From: Mucinivorans hirudinis
Lineage (GTDB): Bacteria > Bacteroidota > Bacteroidia > Bacteroidales > Rikenellaceae
DNA: 64,000 nt
Direction of reading: 5' to 3'
Assembly (NCBI GenBank): GCA_000723505.1
Contig: HG934468.1
Location: 1,024,798-1,088,797 of the forward strand
Each line of letters begins with the position of its first letter. Within the stretch, counting starts at the first letter, position 1. Made by a program: the position numbers and the translations under genes. This document shows positions 43,538-52,415 of the stretch, piece after piece. The notes beneath the pieces are model-generated. The model worked only from the letters and a program-made list of their open reading frames with translations, was not told where the DNA came from and ran no database searches.

Positions 43538-43813
43538 AGATTCATAGTCGTTAAAATTATTTTTCTCCGTGCACCGTGCACGAAGTCGACTGCGAATAAA
43601 AAGAGAGATTTTGCGGAGAGAAAAATCGTAAGGTTTTGCAAAAAACATCTCCGGCTCATCTCTTTTGGAGATAAGTGCAATATACTGACAGCTAAACTTT
43701 TGAGATATTTTTGATTATATGCAGACGAGCCAAAATCACCAACTCATCTCCGTCAAATAACAAAAAGCCTCGCACCGTATTTCGATGCGAGGTTGAGAGT
43801 AAGAGAAGATGTT
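43538..43813. other. Gene-free stretch with palindrome and terminator
   Basis: No gene is visible. CGTGCAC-C-GTGCACG (about 43569-43583) is a 15-bp palindrome upstream of the DUF3408-HTH operon side and may have been its operator before the ISL3 insertion. A terminator for the next gene lies at 43762-43792. Confidence 0.5.
43762..43792 (-). terminator. Terminator of the 221-residue membrane protein gene
   Basis: On the minus strand CCTCGCA and TGCGAGG form a 7-bp stem, followed by CTTTTTG. It lies 22 nt after the stop codon. Confidence 0.75.
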
Positions 43814-44479
43814 CTACCCTTTGATAATTCGTAGATAATCAAAAATATTTTTCTGAATTGTGATGTTGCACTTCGAGTCGAAGATGGTCAATTTGCCTTT
43901 GACAGTCGAGGTCTCAATTGCGGAAAGGTTATCAAAAACTGTTTTAAGCCACGCAACTACACACTCTTGACGGCGGTCATCCCGATAGCTGCGAGAGTGG
44001 TTCCAGAGATTCCAACCGTAGTGATAGAGGTCGTTATTTGAGATTTTACGAGAGAGCACCTTTATCGGAGCGATATTTTTCAACTCCTCTTCTTTGGCAA
44101 ACAGCTCCGCGTAAAGGCACAGGCGTTCAATATCCTCACCGCTAAGTTTATCGGCAAAAGCAAGTTTAGTATAGTCGGCAAAAATGGCTATACTCTGCTC
44201 AAATCGCTCCTTGGCTATACCTGTAAGTACGCTTGGCTTAAACTTTTCGGACTTCTTTCGGCGAAGAACAAAAAATGCCGTTGCCTTGTCAATACTTTTA
44301 TGCAGAAGAAGATACAAAACCAACTCAACCGCCAACACGATAACAAACAACAGATTTGCCGTTCCGACATCAACCCCACCCAAAACAGAAGCGTACCGCA
44401 CCCCAACGGCAATAATCATCACCGCAATCGCCGTTACGATATACATAATCGTCTGTTCTGATATTTTATTTAAGTCCAT
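43814..44479 (-). CDS. Two-span membrane protein, unknown
   Basis: A 221-residue protein, not recognised. Two membrane helices occupy about 11-30 (IMYIVTAIAVMIIAVGV) and 39-60 (NLLFVIVLAVELVLYLLLH). A soluble C-terminal domain of about 150 residues follows, with conserved-looking aromatic positions (DLYHYGWNLWNHSRSYRDDRRQ). It lies 60 nt downstream of the Schlafen-AlbA gene on the same strand and has its own terminator. The two may form an operon; no function can be claimed. Confidence 0.65.
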   Translation of the reverse strand: MDLNKISEQTIMYIVTAIAVMIIAVGVRYASVLGGVDVGTANLLFVIVLAVELVLYLLLHKSIDKATAFFVLRRKKSEKFKPSVLTGIAKERFEQSIAIFADYTKLAFADKLSGEDIERLCLYAELFAKEEELKNIAPIKVLSRKISNNDLYHYGWNLWNHSRSYRDDRRQECVVAWLKTVFDNLSAIETSTVKGKLTIFDSKCNITIQKNIFDYLRIIKG

Positions 44480-44539
44480 ATTGTTTTTACTGAATGCACT
44501 GCGTGAAAATACTCAGCGCCATAATATTCTGTGAAAGTG

Positions 44540-45994
44540 TTATTTAACTCGCCAACATCCTCCTTTATCTGCCCCTATACGCTCTATTTTATCGAGTTTT
44601 TTAAGTTTCTCAATATCTCTATATACGGTGGATTCGGCAACACCTAACCGTTTTGCAATTGCATCTCTTGAGATAGCATTGTCTACTTTAAGAATTGAAA
44701 TAATTTCCTTTTGTCGTGAAGTTAATTTTTCTGCTTCATTTTCTGCTTCATTTTCTGCTTCATTTTCTGCTTTATTTCTTGTATTAACCACTACATCAGT
44801 CTCAATGTCTGCACTTTCAACAATGACCTTGAAAGTTGTAATGTCTCCAAAATTGAACAGTGCCTTACCATTATTATTCTCCTCCAAAATCTCTTGAACC
44901 ATATTTACGCCTCGACTAAAGCGGTTTACATAGCCCAAAGATTTCATGGCTTCGGCGATAACTGGATTACGGTAGTCGTTTTCATTGGGGAAATTTTCGG
45001 GTCTTACCTTACCGTAAAGGTTGCCCGGATTGTCAATCTCGATTCTGTCTGCGTACTCATAGAATTTTATCGGAGCGTTACTTTGGTAGTTGCGGTGCAT
45101 AACGGCATTCATCAACAACTCTCGGATAGCCTCATAGGGGTAGTTGATTTTCATCTGCTCACGTAAGGCAGAGACCAGCACAGGGCGTTTTGTCTGAATA
45201 GTATATTTGACAAATGCGTCCAAATCTTTGAGCATAGAGATTAAATTCCCCGAAAACTGTTGCTCGTTTAGTACGGTAGTGGCACGAGTTGTTCCCGCAA
45301 ACTTAACATACTGAATGTATGCTCCAAATAGCTCTGATTTTGGATTAATGCCTATCAACAACAATCCTGCAACGGTTAGGCAGTCGTGCGATATATCGAA
45401 CAACTTTAGTGATGCCAACTGTTGCTTGAGTCCTCGTTTGTCTCGCTCCAAAACCTTTGCATCTACCACTTTGGGCAGATAATCAGACTTGAACAGTGCA
45501 ATATCCAAATCATCTATCGTTGTGTGTAAACAAGGGGTTGTGTCAAATGTTTGACTTTTAATCTCGCTTTTTTCTTTCAATATTCTCTCTTCCTCCCAAT
45601 TGGCTTCGCCACGTCTTGCCCCGATGCGAATACAGGTAGTGCCTTTGTACTTTACAGGAGTATTTTTATTTGGCTGAACTTCAACGACTGCAACATCACC
45701 ATCGAGGAAAGAGAACTTCTCAACCATAAGTGCGGGTTGCGGTAAAATATTGCCGTCAGAACGCAATGCCGCAAGATTTCGGAGCAGCTCGTCAGTAACC
45801 TTTAGACCGTTTAATGAACCATCGTCATGAGCTCCCACAATGAGGTAGCCCGGCTTGCCCTTACCCGGCAGGTCGTTGGCAAAAGCACAGACAGCCCTTG
45901 CAAATTTATCCGTGTTGTTTGTTGATATTGTTCGCTCAACTCTTTCGTTTTCTATATCGCCAAGCAACTCTTTTATTTGGTCTCGATTAATCAT
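44540..45994 (-). CDS. Schlafen AlbA_2 / HATPase_c_4 / winged-helix protein
   Basis: A 484-residue protein of the ATP-binding AlbA_2 group. Residues of about 10-130 form the Schlafen AlbA_2 domain (FANDLPGKGKPGYLIVGAHDDGSLNGL; IRIGARRGEANWEEE). A GHKL-like HATPase_c_4 domain follows (ELLMNAVMHRNYQSNAPIKFYEYADRIEIDNPG; NEND motif, about 290-375). A repeat linker comes next, and a C-terminal winged helix (SRQKEIISILKVDNAISRDAIAKRLGVAESTVYRDIEKL). Such proteins are frequent on mobile elements and are probably regulators or RNA/DNA-acting factors; a defence role is possible but unproven. Confidence 0.82.
   Translation of the reverse strand: MINRDQIKELLGDIENERVERTISTNNTDKFARAVCAFANDLPGKGKPGYLIVGAHDDGSLNGLKVTDELLRNLAALRSDGNILPQPALMVEKFSFLDGDVAVVEVQPNKNTPVKYKGTTCIRIGARRGEANWEEERILKEKSEIKSQTFDTTPCLHTTIDDLDIALFKSDYLPKVVDAKVLERDKRGLKQQLASLKLFDISHDCLTVAGLLLIGINPKSELFGAYIQYVKFAGTTRATTVLNEQQFSGNLISMLKDLDAFVKYTIQTKRPVLVSALREQMKINYPYEAIRELLMNAVMHRNYQSNAPIKFYEYADRIEIDNPGNLYGKVRPENFPNENDYRNPVIAEAMKSLGYVNRFSRGVNMVQEILEENNNGKALFNFGDITTFKVIVESADIETDVVVNTRNKAENEAENEAENEAEKLTSRQKEIISILKVDNAISRDAIAKRLGVAESTVYRDIEKLKKLDKIERIGADKGGCWRVK
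44731..44778. repeat. 12-bp tandem repeat inside the Schlafen gene
   Basis: Four head-to-tail copies of CTGCTTCATTTT (the last one diverged) encode NEAENEAENEAENEAEK between the HATPase and winged-helix domains. The unit keeps the frame, so copy-number change alters only linker length. Confidence 0.85.
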
Positions 45995-46025
45995 AACAAT
46001 CTAAAATTAAGACAAAAGTAGTGAA

Positions 46026-47426
46026 TTATTCCAACATTCCGATTAGCTCCTTTTTGATGTCGTCGTCGATGGCTCGGTAGCGGGCGAAAGCTCGGCTGCC
46101 CTCCTTGTGTCCGCTCAGTGCTCCGACAAGGTTTGGGTCTTTGACCTGTTTGTAGATGTTGCCGATGAAGCTGCGACGAGCCATATGCGATGATGCCACC
46201 TCCCAAATCTGTTTTTGCACCTCTGTTCTGGTCTTTTGGTCGATAATCGTAACAGTGCGAGTCACACCTGCTTCACGCAGAGCCTCTTTGATGTATTGAT
46301 TGTATTTCTGTTCAACAATGAACGGAAAGAGCACGCCACGCTCCGCATCACGATATTTTTCGATAATCTCACAGGCTGTTTTACTCAACGGCACACGCAC
46401 TGTAATGGGTCTATCCTCCTTGGTTTTTCGAGGGATGTATTCAATCGCTCCGTCAATGATGTTGTTGTAGGTCATTTTGTAGAGGTCGCTCACTCGACAA
46501 CCGACAAAACATTGAAAAACAAAAATATCACGCTGCGTTTCGAGTTGTTTGTTATGCGAGAGGTCGGCATTATACAACCGCTGCCGCTCATCATTTGAGA
46601 TGTAGAAAGGCGTTCCATATACACATTCACCAACCGTATAACGCCTAAAGGGGTTTGTTTTTGCATACCCGCTATCGAAAGACCAAATGACAAACGAGCG
46701 AAATTTACCCATCAAATCGCACACTGTGTTCAATCCTCTTTCGCCCGGCTCGCTTAGTTTGCGTTTATACTCCTCTTTGCGGACTCTTGGGGTTGGCGTT
46801 TTGAAGCTTGTCCTTGTGGCGTATGGTATTGCCTCGTATATTTCGGGATGCTTCCTGAAAACATCGGGTTCAGTGGAGATGAAATCTTCAATGTCAGATA
46901 GCGTGTCGGCTGTCAGATAGTCGAATGTGAGTTCAAAGCGGCGACTGCCCGTAACACGTTTGTATAGCTCGTAGCGTTGCAAGGTGCGGAGCAGCACTCG
47001 TAGATTTTTACGGCGAACTTCCGAAAACTTTTGCGTAGCGAGGTACTGCTCAAATATGGTGAATATGGTTTCAGGCGGAGCGGTTTCCTTTTCTCTCTTT
47101 TTGCGGACAGGCTTATGATACATTGCCACACGCTTCTCCAACCACTCTTTTGTGATTAGCTCACGATCGCTCATATTGAGAATCTCCGTTTCAAGATACT
47201 CTGTCAAGGCTTTTAGCTTGGTGCGTTTCTCCAGAAGCTCGTCACGCTCCGGACTGTCGACAAGCGGAATGTTTATCTCATTCTTCTTGCCCCACCGCTT
47301 TGGGTCGAGACGAATGCCCGACTTAATCCGAAAGCGACTATCACGAGTAACATAGATACGCATTATGACCTCCGATTCACCATTTTGGTCGGCAACAGAA
47401 GAGATATTATAACTGAATTTTGACAT
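46026..47426 (-). CDS. Tyrosine integrase of island 2
   Basis: A 466-residue tyrosine recombinase, related to but clearly distinct from the island 1 enzyme. Box I Arg is in FVGCRVSDLYKM, the HxxR motif is ASSHMARRSFIGNIYKQ, and LSGHKEGSRAFARYRAID contains the nucleophilic Tyr. The arm-binding N-terminus (SVADQNGESEVIMRIYVTRDSRFRIKSG) differs most from the island 1 enzyme, matching the different arm repeats. It has a well-formed promoter at 47448-47479 and lies inward of its arm repeat (47486) and core (47633). Confidence 0.92.
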   Translation of the reverse strand: MSKFSYNISSVADQNGESEVIMRIYVTRDSRFRIKSGIRLDPKRWGKKNEINIPLVDSPERDELLEKRTKLKALTEYLETEILNMSDRELITKEWLEKRVAMYHKPVRKKREKETAPPETIFTIFEQYLATQKFSEVRRKNLRVLLRTLQRYELYKRVTGSRRFELTFDYLTADTLSDIEDFISTEPDVFRKHPEIYEAIPYATRTSFKTPTPRVRKEEYKRKLSEPGERGLNTVCDLMGKFRSFVIWSFDSGYAKTNPFRRYTVGECVYGTPFYISNDERQRLYNADLSHNKQLETQRDIFVFQCFVGCRVSDLYKMTYNNIIDGAIEYIPRKTKEDRPITVRVPLSKTACEIIEKYRDAERGVLFPFIVEQKYNQYIKEALREAGVTRTVTIIDQKTRTEVQKQIWEVASSHMARRSFIGNIYKQVKDPNLVGALSGHKEGSRAFARYRAIDDDIKKELIGMLE

Positions 47427-47447
47427 AGCCTTGATTTTAAACCTCTA

Positions 47448-47479
47448 CAAAGCTATGATTTTAAAGTGATTTGTGCAAA
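47448..47479 (-). promoter_or_regulatory. Promoter of the island 2 integrase
   Basis: The minus strand has TTTG (plus 47476-47479), 20 nt, then TAGCTTTG (plus 47448-47455): a full -33/-7 match. The arm repeat starts 6 nt upstream of the -33 box. Confidence 0.72.
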
Positions 47480-47485
47480 CAAAAA

Positions 47486-47508
47486 TTGTCCGCATTTTGT
47501 CCGCAAAT
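47486..47508 (+). repeat. Island 2 right arm repeat (TTGTCCGCA twice)
   Basis: Identical over 23 bp to 29374-29396 and in the same orientation. It marks the right end of island 2 beside its integrase. Confidence 0.7.
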
Positions 47509-47632
47509 TCAAAAAGCTCTTAAAAACAGCTGCAATGAGAAAATTTGCAAAACACCTTATATAGCTATATATTAATCTGTTATAGCAATATATACATAGT
47601 GCGAATTTGCATATATTTTCAGAGTACAGTTT

Positions 47633-47645
47633 CGGCTCTGGGTAC
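47633..47645 (+). other. Attachment core at the right end of island 2
   Basis: CGGCTCTGGGTAC, identical to the tRNA-Leu 3' core. It is attR of island 2 and the left core of whatever lay beyond. Confidence 0.72.
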
Positions 47646-47649
47646 GTTA

Positions 47650-47694
47650 AAATCCTCTAATCGATTGAACTTCAACTTTTTAGAGGATTTTTCT
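47650..47694 (+). terminator. Terminator at the left end of the third island stump
   Basis: AAATCCTCTAA and TTAGAGGATTT, an 11-bp stem, followed by TTTCTTTT. Its position relative to the core is as in the other two left ends. Confidence 0.72.
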
Positions 47695-47701
47695 TTTGAG
47701 T

Positions 47702-47727
47702 TTTTCCCCACATTTTCCCCACAGAGG
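47702..47727 (+). repeat. Third arm repeat (TTTTCCCCACA twice, then GAGG)
   Basis: It matches 12832-12857 over 26 bp: the left-end module of an island of the island 1 type. No partner repeat, core or integrase for it is found to the right, where IS elements begin 64 bp later. Confidence 0.68.
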
Positions 47728-47792
47728 TGAAAACTACCAATAGCCTATTTTCAGATAAGCTATTATTCGAGGGACTGGGATTAAAGATAATT

Positions 47793-49245
47793 AGTCGTGC
47801 CTTAAAAGGGGCATTTTCGTTTTCAGGGTTCTTTTAGTTTTGGAGTTTTATGGAGATATTTTGTTCAAATAGCTGTAATATCCATCTTAAAATATAGTCC
47901 AAAAGAACATTCATAGCTCTTTTGAAGTTGAATGCGGCGGCGGCGAGCATAGAATTGATATTATCACCAAATATACCTTTGTAAAAGTTACGACCCATCC
48001 GGTGGTCACTCTTTAAGTGCCCATTAATTGGCTCTATACCTGCTCTTTGCGCGAACAACTTCTTCAGCTTCTTTCGCTCATACTCACTCTTACAGCCCTT
48101 ACCATTGCTCGGTATCAAAACAGGAATACCCAAAACCTGTGAAACACCCTTGTAACCCCTGTCGCACGGAACAATCTTTATAGGGCGATGATTCAATCGT
48201 ACAACCTGCTCAATAGCAGGCAAAAGTGTGTGCCCATCATACTCATTACGAAACGACAATGCCCCAACTATCAATCCATCTTCATTGTACGCCACAGAAA
48301 CCTTGTTCCCAAACTCCCATTTCTCGTGCTCCTTACCCTTGGAGATGCAACAAACACTAGGCTCGTGCAATGAATATACCTTGTTCTTACTATCTTTAGT
48401 CTGAGATAAAACTCTCTTATACAAATCTATCTGCTCTCTGTGTAATGATTCCAAAGGCAACTCTCTATCTAACTCCCTGACCAATCGCCCTGCTATGCAC
48501 TTGAGCTTACGGCGAGCTGCCTTGCTCTGCTTTTTATTAAAACGGATATCTCTATTCAACGCCTTGACAACCCGAGCATAACTCTGACGAAGGGTAACAC
48601 CCGATTTTGCAGCTATACCTCTGCAATTCTCAACTATCTTCTTATGTAACTTAGCATCAGTGGGATATGTTATGTTCTTCTCTTGTACAGTCGTGTCTAC
48701 AAAAACAACTTGCGGCTTGTCGAAATCTACATCATCATTCACGCGGATACTCTCTGCCAAAATCAACTCAAACCCAGCCTCGCCAATTCTGTGGCGAAAA
48801 TGCACTAAACTACTCGCATCAATAGGTTGTGCCGCGACAAATTCAGTACCTCCACAGAAGTATTGATAATATACATTTTCGCTCCACTGCTCTACAACAC
48901 TTTCGTCCGAAACATTGCGTATATGTTTTAGTATCAGCAATCCAACCATCAGTCGTATTGGCTTTGCTTCGACTCCTTTATCCGGTGAGTAGAGTGGCGA
49001 AAACTCTCGCTCAAACATCGCCCAGTCGATTTTGTTGGCGAGTTGGAAGAGCGGGTGGCGGTGGTTTAAGGTGCTTCTAAGGTCGAAGAAAAGGCTGCTT
49101 TGCAGAGTATCTTTGGGGCGTGGTAACATAGCTCAATTTTGCAAGGTTTATAACACAAAGATACGAAAAATTGCAGACTAATCCAAAAATAATTACTATT
49201 AATTTACAATAAATCAGCGTGTTGAATGGCTTTTAAGGGGCGACT
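47793..49245 (-). mobile_element. IS5-family element A
   Basis: Ends AGTCGTGCCTTAAAAGG (left) and CCTTAAAAGC-type on the right (reverse strand reads AGTCGCCCCTTAAAAG). It contains one transposase gene. It is inserted in the 3' part of an IS256-family transposase gene and removes its last codons. Confidence 0.78.
47834..49129 (-). CDS. IS5-family transposase
   Basis: A 431-residue DDE transposase. The N-terminal DUF772 region is IRLMVGLLILKHIRNVSDESVVEQWSEN. Catalytic regions are VFVDTTVQEKNI (Asp), KIVPCDRGYKG (Asp) and RAGIEPINGHLKSDHRMGRNF (Glu). It appears full length and intact. Confidence 0.9.
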   Translation of the reverse strand: MLPRPKDTLQSSLFFDLRSTLNHRHPLFQLANKIDWAMFEREFSPLYSPDKGVEAKPIRLMVGLLILKHIRNVSDESVVEQWSENVYYQYFCGGTEFVAAQPIDASSLVHFRHRIGEAGFELILAESIRVNDDVDFDKPQVVFVDTTVQEKNITYPTDAKLHKKIVENCRGIAAKSGVTLRQSYARVVKALNRDIRFNKKQSKAARRKLKCIAGRLVRELDRELPLESLHREQIDLYKRVLSQTKDSKNKVYSLHEPSVCCISKGKEHEKWEFGNKVSVAYNEDGLIVGALSFRNEYDGHTLLPAIEQVVRLNHRPIKIVPCDRGYKGVSQVLGIPVLIPSNGKGCKSEYERKKLKKLFAQRAGIEPINGHLKSDHRMGRNFYKGIFGDNINSMLAAAAFNFKRAMNVLLDYILRWILQLFEQNISIKLQN

Positions 49246-50324
49246 AAGTAGAGTAACTTCATCAATGCCATATCATTAGGGAAAACTCCCTTTGTCTTGG
49301 TCACTTTCCGTGCCTGACGATGAAATCCTTCAACAGCATTAGTTGTGTAAGTAAGTCTGCGAATATGCTCATCATAAGCAAAATAGGCACTAAGCTTATC
49401 CCAATTTCGTCGCCACGAGCCTATAACAACAGGGTATTTCTGCCCCCATTTATCCTCCAATTTATCAAGATTCAGTTCGGCTAAATCCAGAGTGGGAGCT
49501 TGATAGACAGTCTTCAAATCACCCATAAACTCCTTTTGGTCTTTGGACGCAATGTATTTCAATGAGTTGCGGATTTGATGAACGATGCAGCTCTGAATGA
49601 TTACTTGCGGGAAAATGGTGGCGATTGCCTCGGCAAAGCCCGTAAGGTTGTCAATGCAGGCAATCAAAACATCTTTCATCCCACGTGCTTTCAAATCGGT
49701 CAATACACTCAACCAGAAGTTCGCTCCCTCACTCTCAGATACATACATCCCGATTAACTCTTTGCGACCATCCTTATTGACTGCCAGTACATTATAAACG
49801 GCTCGACTCTCGGTACGTCCACCATCTTTGACCTTGTAGTGCATCGCATCGAGCCAAACGATAGTGTACATCGACTCCAAAGGACGACTTTGCCACTCCT
49901 TGACCTTGGGAACTATACGTTCGATGATTTCACTCAACGTATTGTGCGATATCTCAACGTCATACATCTCTTCGATATGAGCAGATATATCCCTCAGGCT
50001 CATACCCATACCATACAAACTGATGATATTGGAGGACATATTATCCGCCAAAATGGTCTCCCGTTTCCTGAGAATCTCGGGTGTAAAACTGCTATGACGA
50101 TCCTGAGGTGTATCTATTTCAATCTCACCCGCCATCGTTTTGACTCGTTTGCTTCCTCGACCGTTACGCTTGTTGCCTTGCTGGCGTTCCGCCTCGTCCA
50201 GATGAGCTGCCATTTCGCCATCCAAAGCGGCTTCTAAAAATTCTTTCAACAGTGGAGCAAATGCCCCATCTTTGCCCGTGAGTGACTCCCCACTCCGAAG
50301 CTGAGATAATGCCTTATCACGCAT
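49233..50324 (-). pseudogene. IS256-family transposase, 3' end cut by IS5
   Basis: The 363-residue remaining part of a mutator-type (IS256) transposase: VWLDAMHYKVKD (Asp), LIACIDNLTGFAEAI (Asp) and TYTTNAVEGFHRQARKVTKTKG (Glu) are all present. The natural C-terminus of about 35 residues is replaced by three codons read from the IS5 end (LLYL-VAP). The part beyond the IS5 element does not continue it, so the missing end was deleted. Confidence 0.85.
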
Positions 50325-50397
50325 TATTTGATACTCCTGACTTCTCTTATCAATAATACAAAGGTAAGTGTTTTTGGACAGAGTTCAGATTACAGTC

Positions 50398-50758
50398 TCC
50401 CAAAATGGTCTCCCGTTTCCTGAGAATCTCGGGTGTAAAACTGCTATGACGATCCTGAGGTGTCTCTATTTCAATCTCACCCGCCATCGTTTTGACTCGT
50501 TTGCTTCCTCGACCGTTACGCTTGTTGCCTTGCCGGCGTTCCGCCTCGTCGAGATGAGCTGCCATTTCGCCATCCAAGGCGGCTTCTAAAAATTCTTTCA
50601 ACAGTGGAGCAAATGCCCCATCTTTGCCCGTGAGTGACCCCCACTCCGCAGCTGAGATAATGCCTTATCACGCATTATTTGATACTCCTGACTTCTCCTA
50701 TCCATAATACAAAGGTAATTATTCTTGGACAGAGTTCAGATTACAGTCTCGCAAAACC
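50398..50758 (-). pseudogene. 5' fragment of a second IS256-family copy
   Basis: It repeats the first third of the neighbouring IS256 element, with small differences (IEIETPQD for IEIDTPQD; AERRQ for AERRQ-like AERQQ), and ends in the same terminal sequence GACAGAGTTCAGATTACAG (50377 onward and 50731 onward). The two lie head to tail; the inner copy appears to have inserted in the outer one after the codons for RKRETIL. Confidence 0.82.
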
Positions 50759-50762
50759 GGAA

Positions 50763-51262
50763 CTAATAGCCAAATAGCAGAATGTAGGATAGCTCCATAA
50801 GTATTATTGCCATCATCAAAACATATTGTATGGCAAGAGTTCGTTTGTCATAGCCTCTTGTGATAATCGGAGCGATAAACATTAAAGCCATCAGAATCAA
50901 CACCGCAATAGGAAAACTATTCTCGGCATTGAGCGGAGCGCCCAACTTGCGGGCCCACTCTTGTTGTAGAGCAACCCACTCTGGTGTTAATCCGGTCTTA
51001 CCTGAATGTGCTTGATCAACACTATGGGTGTAATACAGAATATCTTCCTTGAAATTTTTTCGAAATGTGTCACCATCGACATAACCAAATATTCGAAATT
51101 TATCTTGCACATTTAATTTTGCCTCTCGCGACTTTTTTGTGTCGACAAGAACCTTCACCCACGTTTGGTTTACCGCGCCAACTACATCTAATGAGCTATA
51201 AGAAGAGAACACTGAATCCAAAATAGCACTATTCCCATATGGTTGGGCATAAGTGTATAGGT
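50763..51262 (-). pseudogene. Membrane protein, C-terminal part (split by IS cluster)
   Basis: The open frame runs from the IS5-B edge (reading HLYTYAQPYGNSAILDSVFSSYSS) to two membrane helices at the end (FPIAVLILMALMFIAPII and YVLMMAIILMELSYILLFG). There is no start codon with support in this part; a TTG at 51221 is internal. The N-terminal part is probably 55584-55717, downstream of the HU gene, with one signal-anchor helix. The middle of the protein may be partly lost. Function not recognised. Confidence 0.55.
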
Positions 51263-52415
51263 GGGTTCTAAAAATTAGTATTTTTGGGTTAATTTAAGAG
51301 CAAGAACGTTTTATGCTCTCTCGCAAGCGATTTTTTCTTTTGCGGGTACAATCAATTAGACTCTATTTCGACTGTCAGTTCTAAATTTCAGCTTGATTAT
51401 TAGTTTTTTATCGGTAATAGATTCAGTCGTACAACCTGTTCGTATTTAAACAGGTTGTAGGTGAGGTTCATAAGACCAAGTATCCCGGTGGCTCGCACTA
51501 TACCAACGCACTCCACCTTGATACCGTGCATCGACTGCTCCATAAACCCAAAAACGTGCTCCACACGAGAGCGAACACTTGACTTCTCGCGATTGCTCGC
51601 CTTCTGCTCGTTGGTCAAAGGATGATTCCTATAACCCCTCTCGCACACCTGATTTATCATCTTCGCATTCTCAATGACATCATCCTGATTAGCACCAGTA
51701 TAAGCACTATCTCCATAAAGCGGTTGCCCCTTGTCGTTATCCTCTAGTAAATCCTCTAACGGCTGTGAATCGTGTACCGAAGCATCAGTAACTTTATAAC
51801 AATCAATAAACTTACTCTTAGCATCCACCTTTGTGTGATTCTTATAGCCATAGTAATTCTGCCCACCTTTCTGTGTCCATCTTGCATCAATGTCTTTGTG
51901 CCTCTTCTTGTGGGGTTTATTATTCCATAATGCAGCACCATCGCCATCTTTTATCTGCTTGTTCTCCTCACGGGTATTGCGTTGAATAGGAGCAGTTGCG
52001 AATGTAGCATCAACCATCTTTCCCTCATTGAGAATCAAACCTTTGGCATTGAGTACATCGCGAAAAAGAACGAAGGTCTTTTCTGTGGTTTGGTTGTTGG
52101 TCAATTTCTCGCGAAAAGACCAAACCGTCTTCTCATCGGGAACTTTATCACCCGAAGACAACCCCAAAAACGCCTTAAAACTTGCTCTGTCAATGATTTG
52201 GTACTCTACCTGACCATCAGATAATCCGAAGTAGCGTTGAAGTATCAAAATCTTGAATAGCATCACGACATCGTAACATCACAATCGACATCGTATCTAA
52301 AGAGGCTGTTTTTATTTTCATCGCCACTCGCCCAAATTACCACCGCATTGACAACGACATCAAATACCGCTAGGCTTTGTACCCTTGAATGTAAGTGCTC
52401 GCCAATTGGTCTTAA
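51263..52415 (-). mobile_element. IS5-family element B, damaged
   Basis: A different IS5 subgroup from element A. Its 3' edge is near GGGTTCTAAAAATTAG (about 51264). The 5' end is cut by IS1634-family copy 3 at 52416. The transposase is frameshifted. Confidence 0.65.
51400..52266 (-). pseudogene. IS5-family transposase, frameshifted near the N-terminus
   Basis: A 288-residue frame with the DDE parts: GKMVDATFATAPIQRN (Asp), PLYGDSAYTGANQDD (Asp) and SVRSRVEHVFGFMEQSM (Glu). Just upstream the minus strand repeats TACGATGTCG with a 20-nt offset (52266-52275 and 52286-52295). Removing 20 nt joins the frame as SLFRYDVVMLFKILILQ, the usual family sequence. So an imperfect 20-nt duplication has put the N-terminus out of frame. 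Confidence 0.75.

Noticed and set aside
43264-43680. 138-residue protein upstream of the ISL3 start
   Set aside because: The frame runs from non-IS flank into ISL3 ORF A; the ORF A start at 43488 is supported by the other copy, so the longer frame is accidental.
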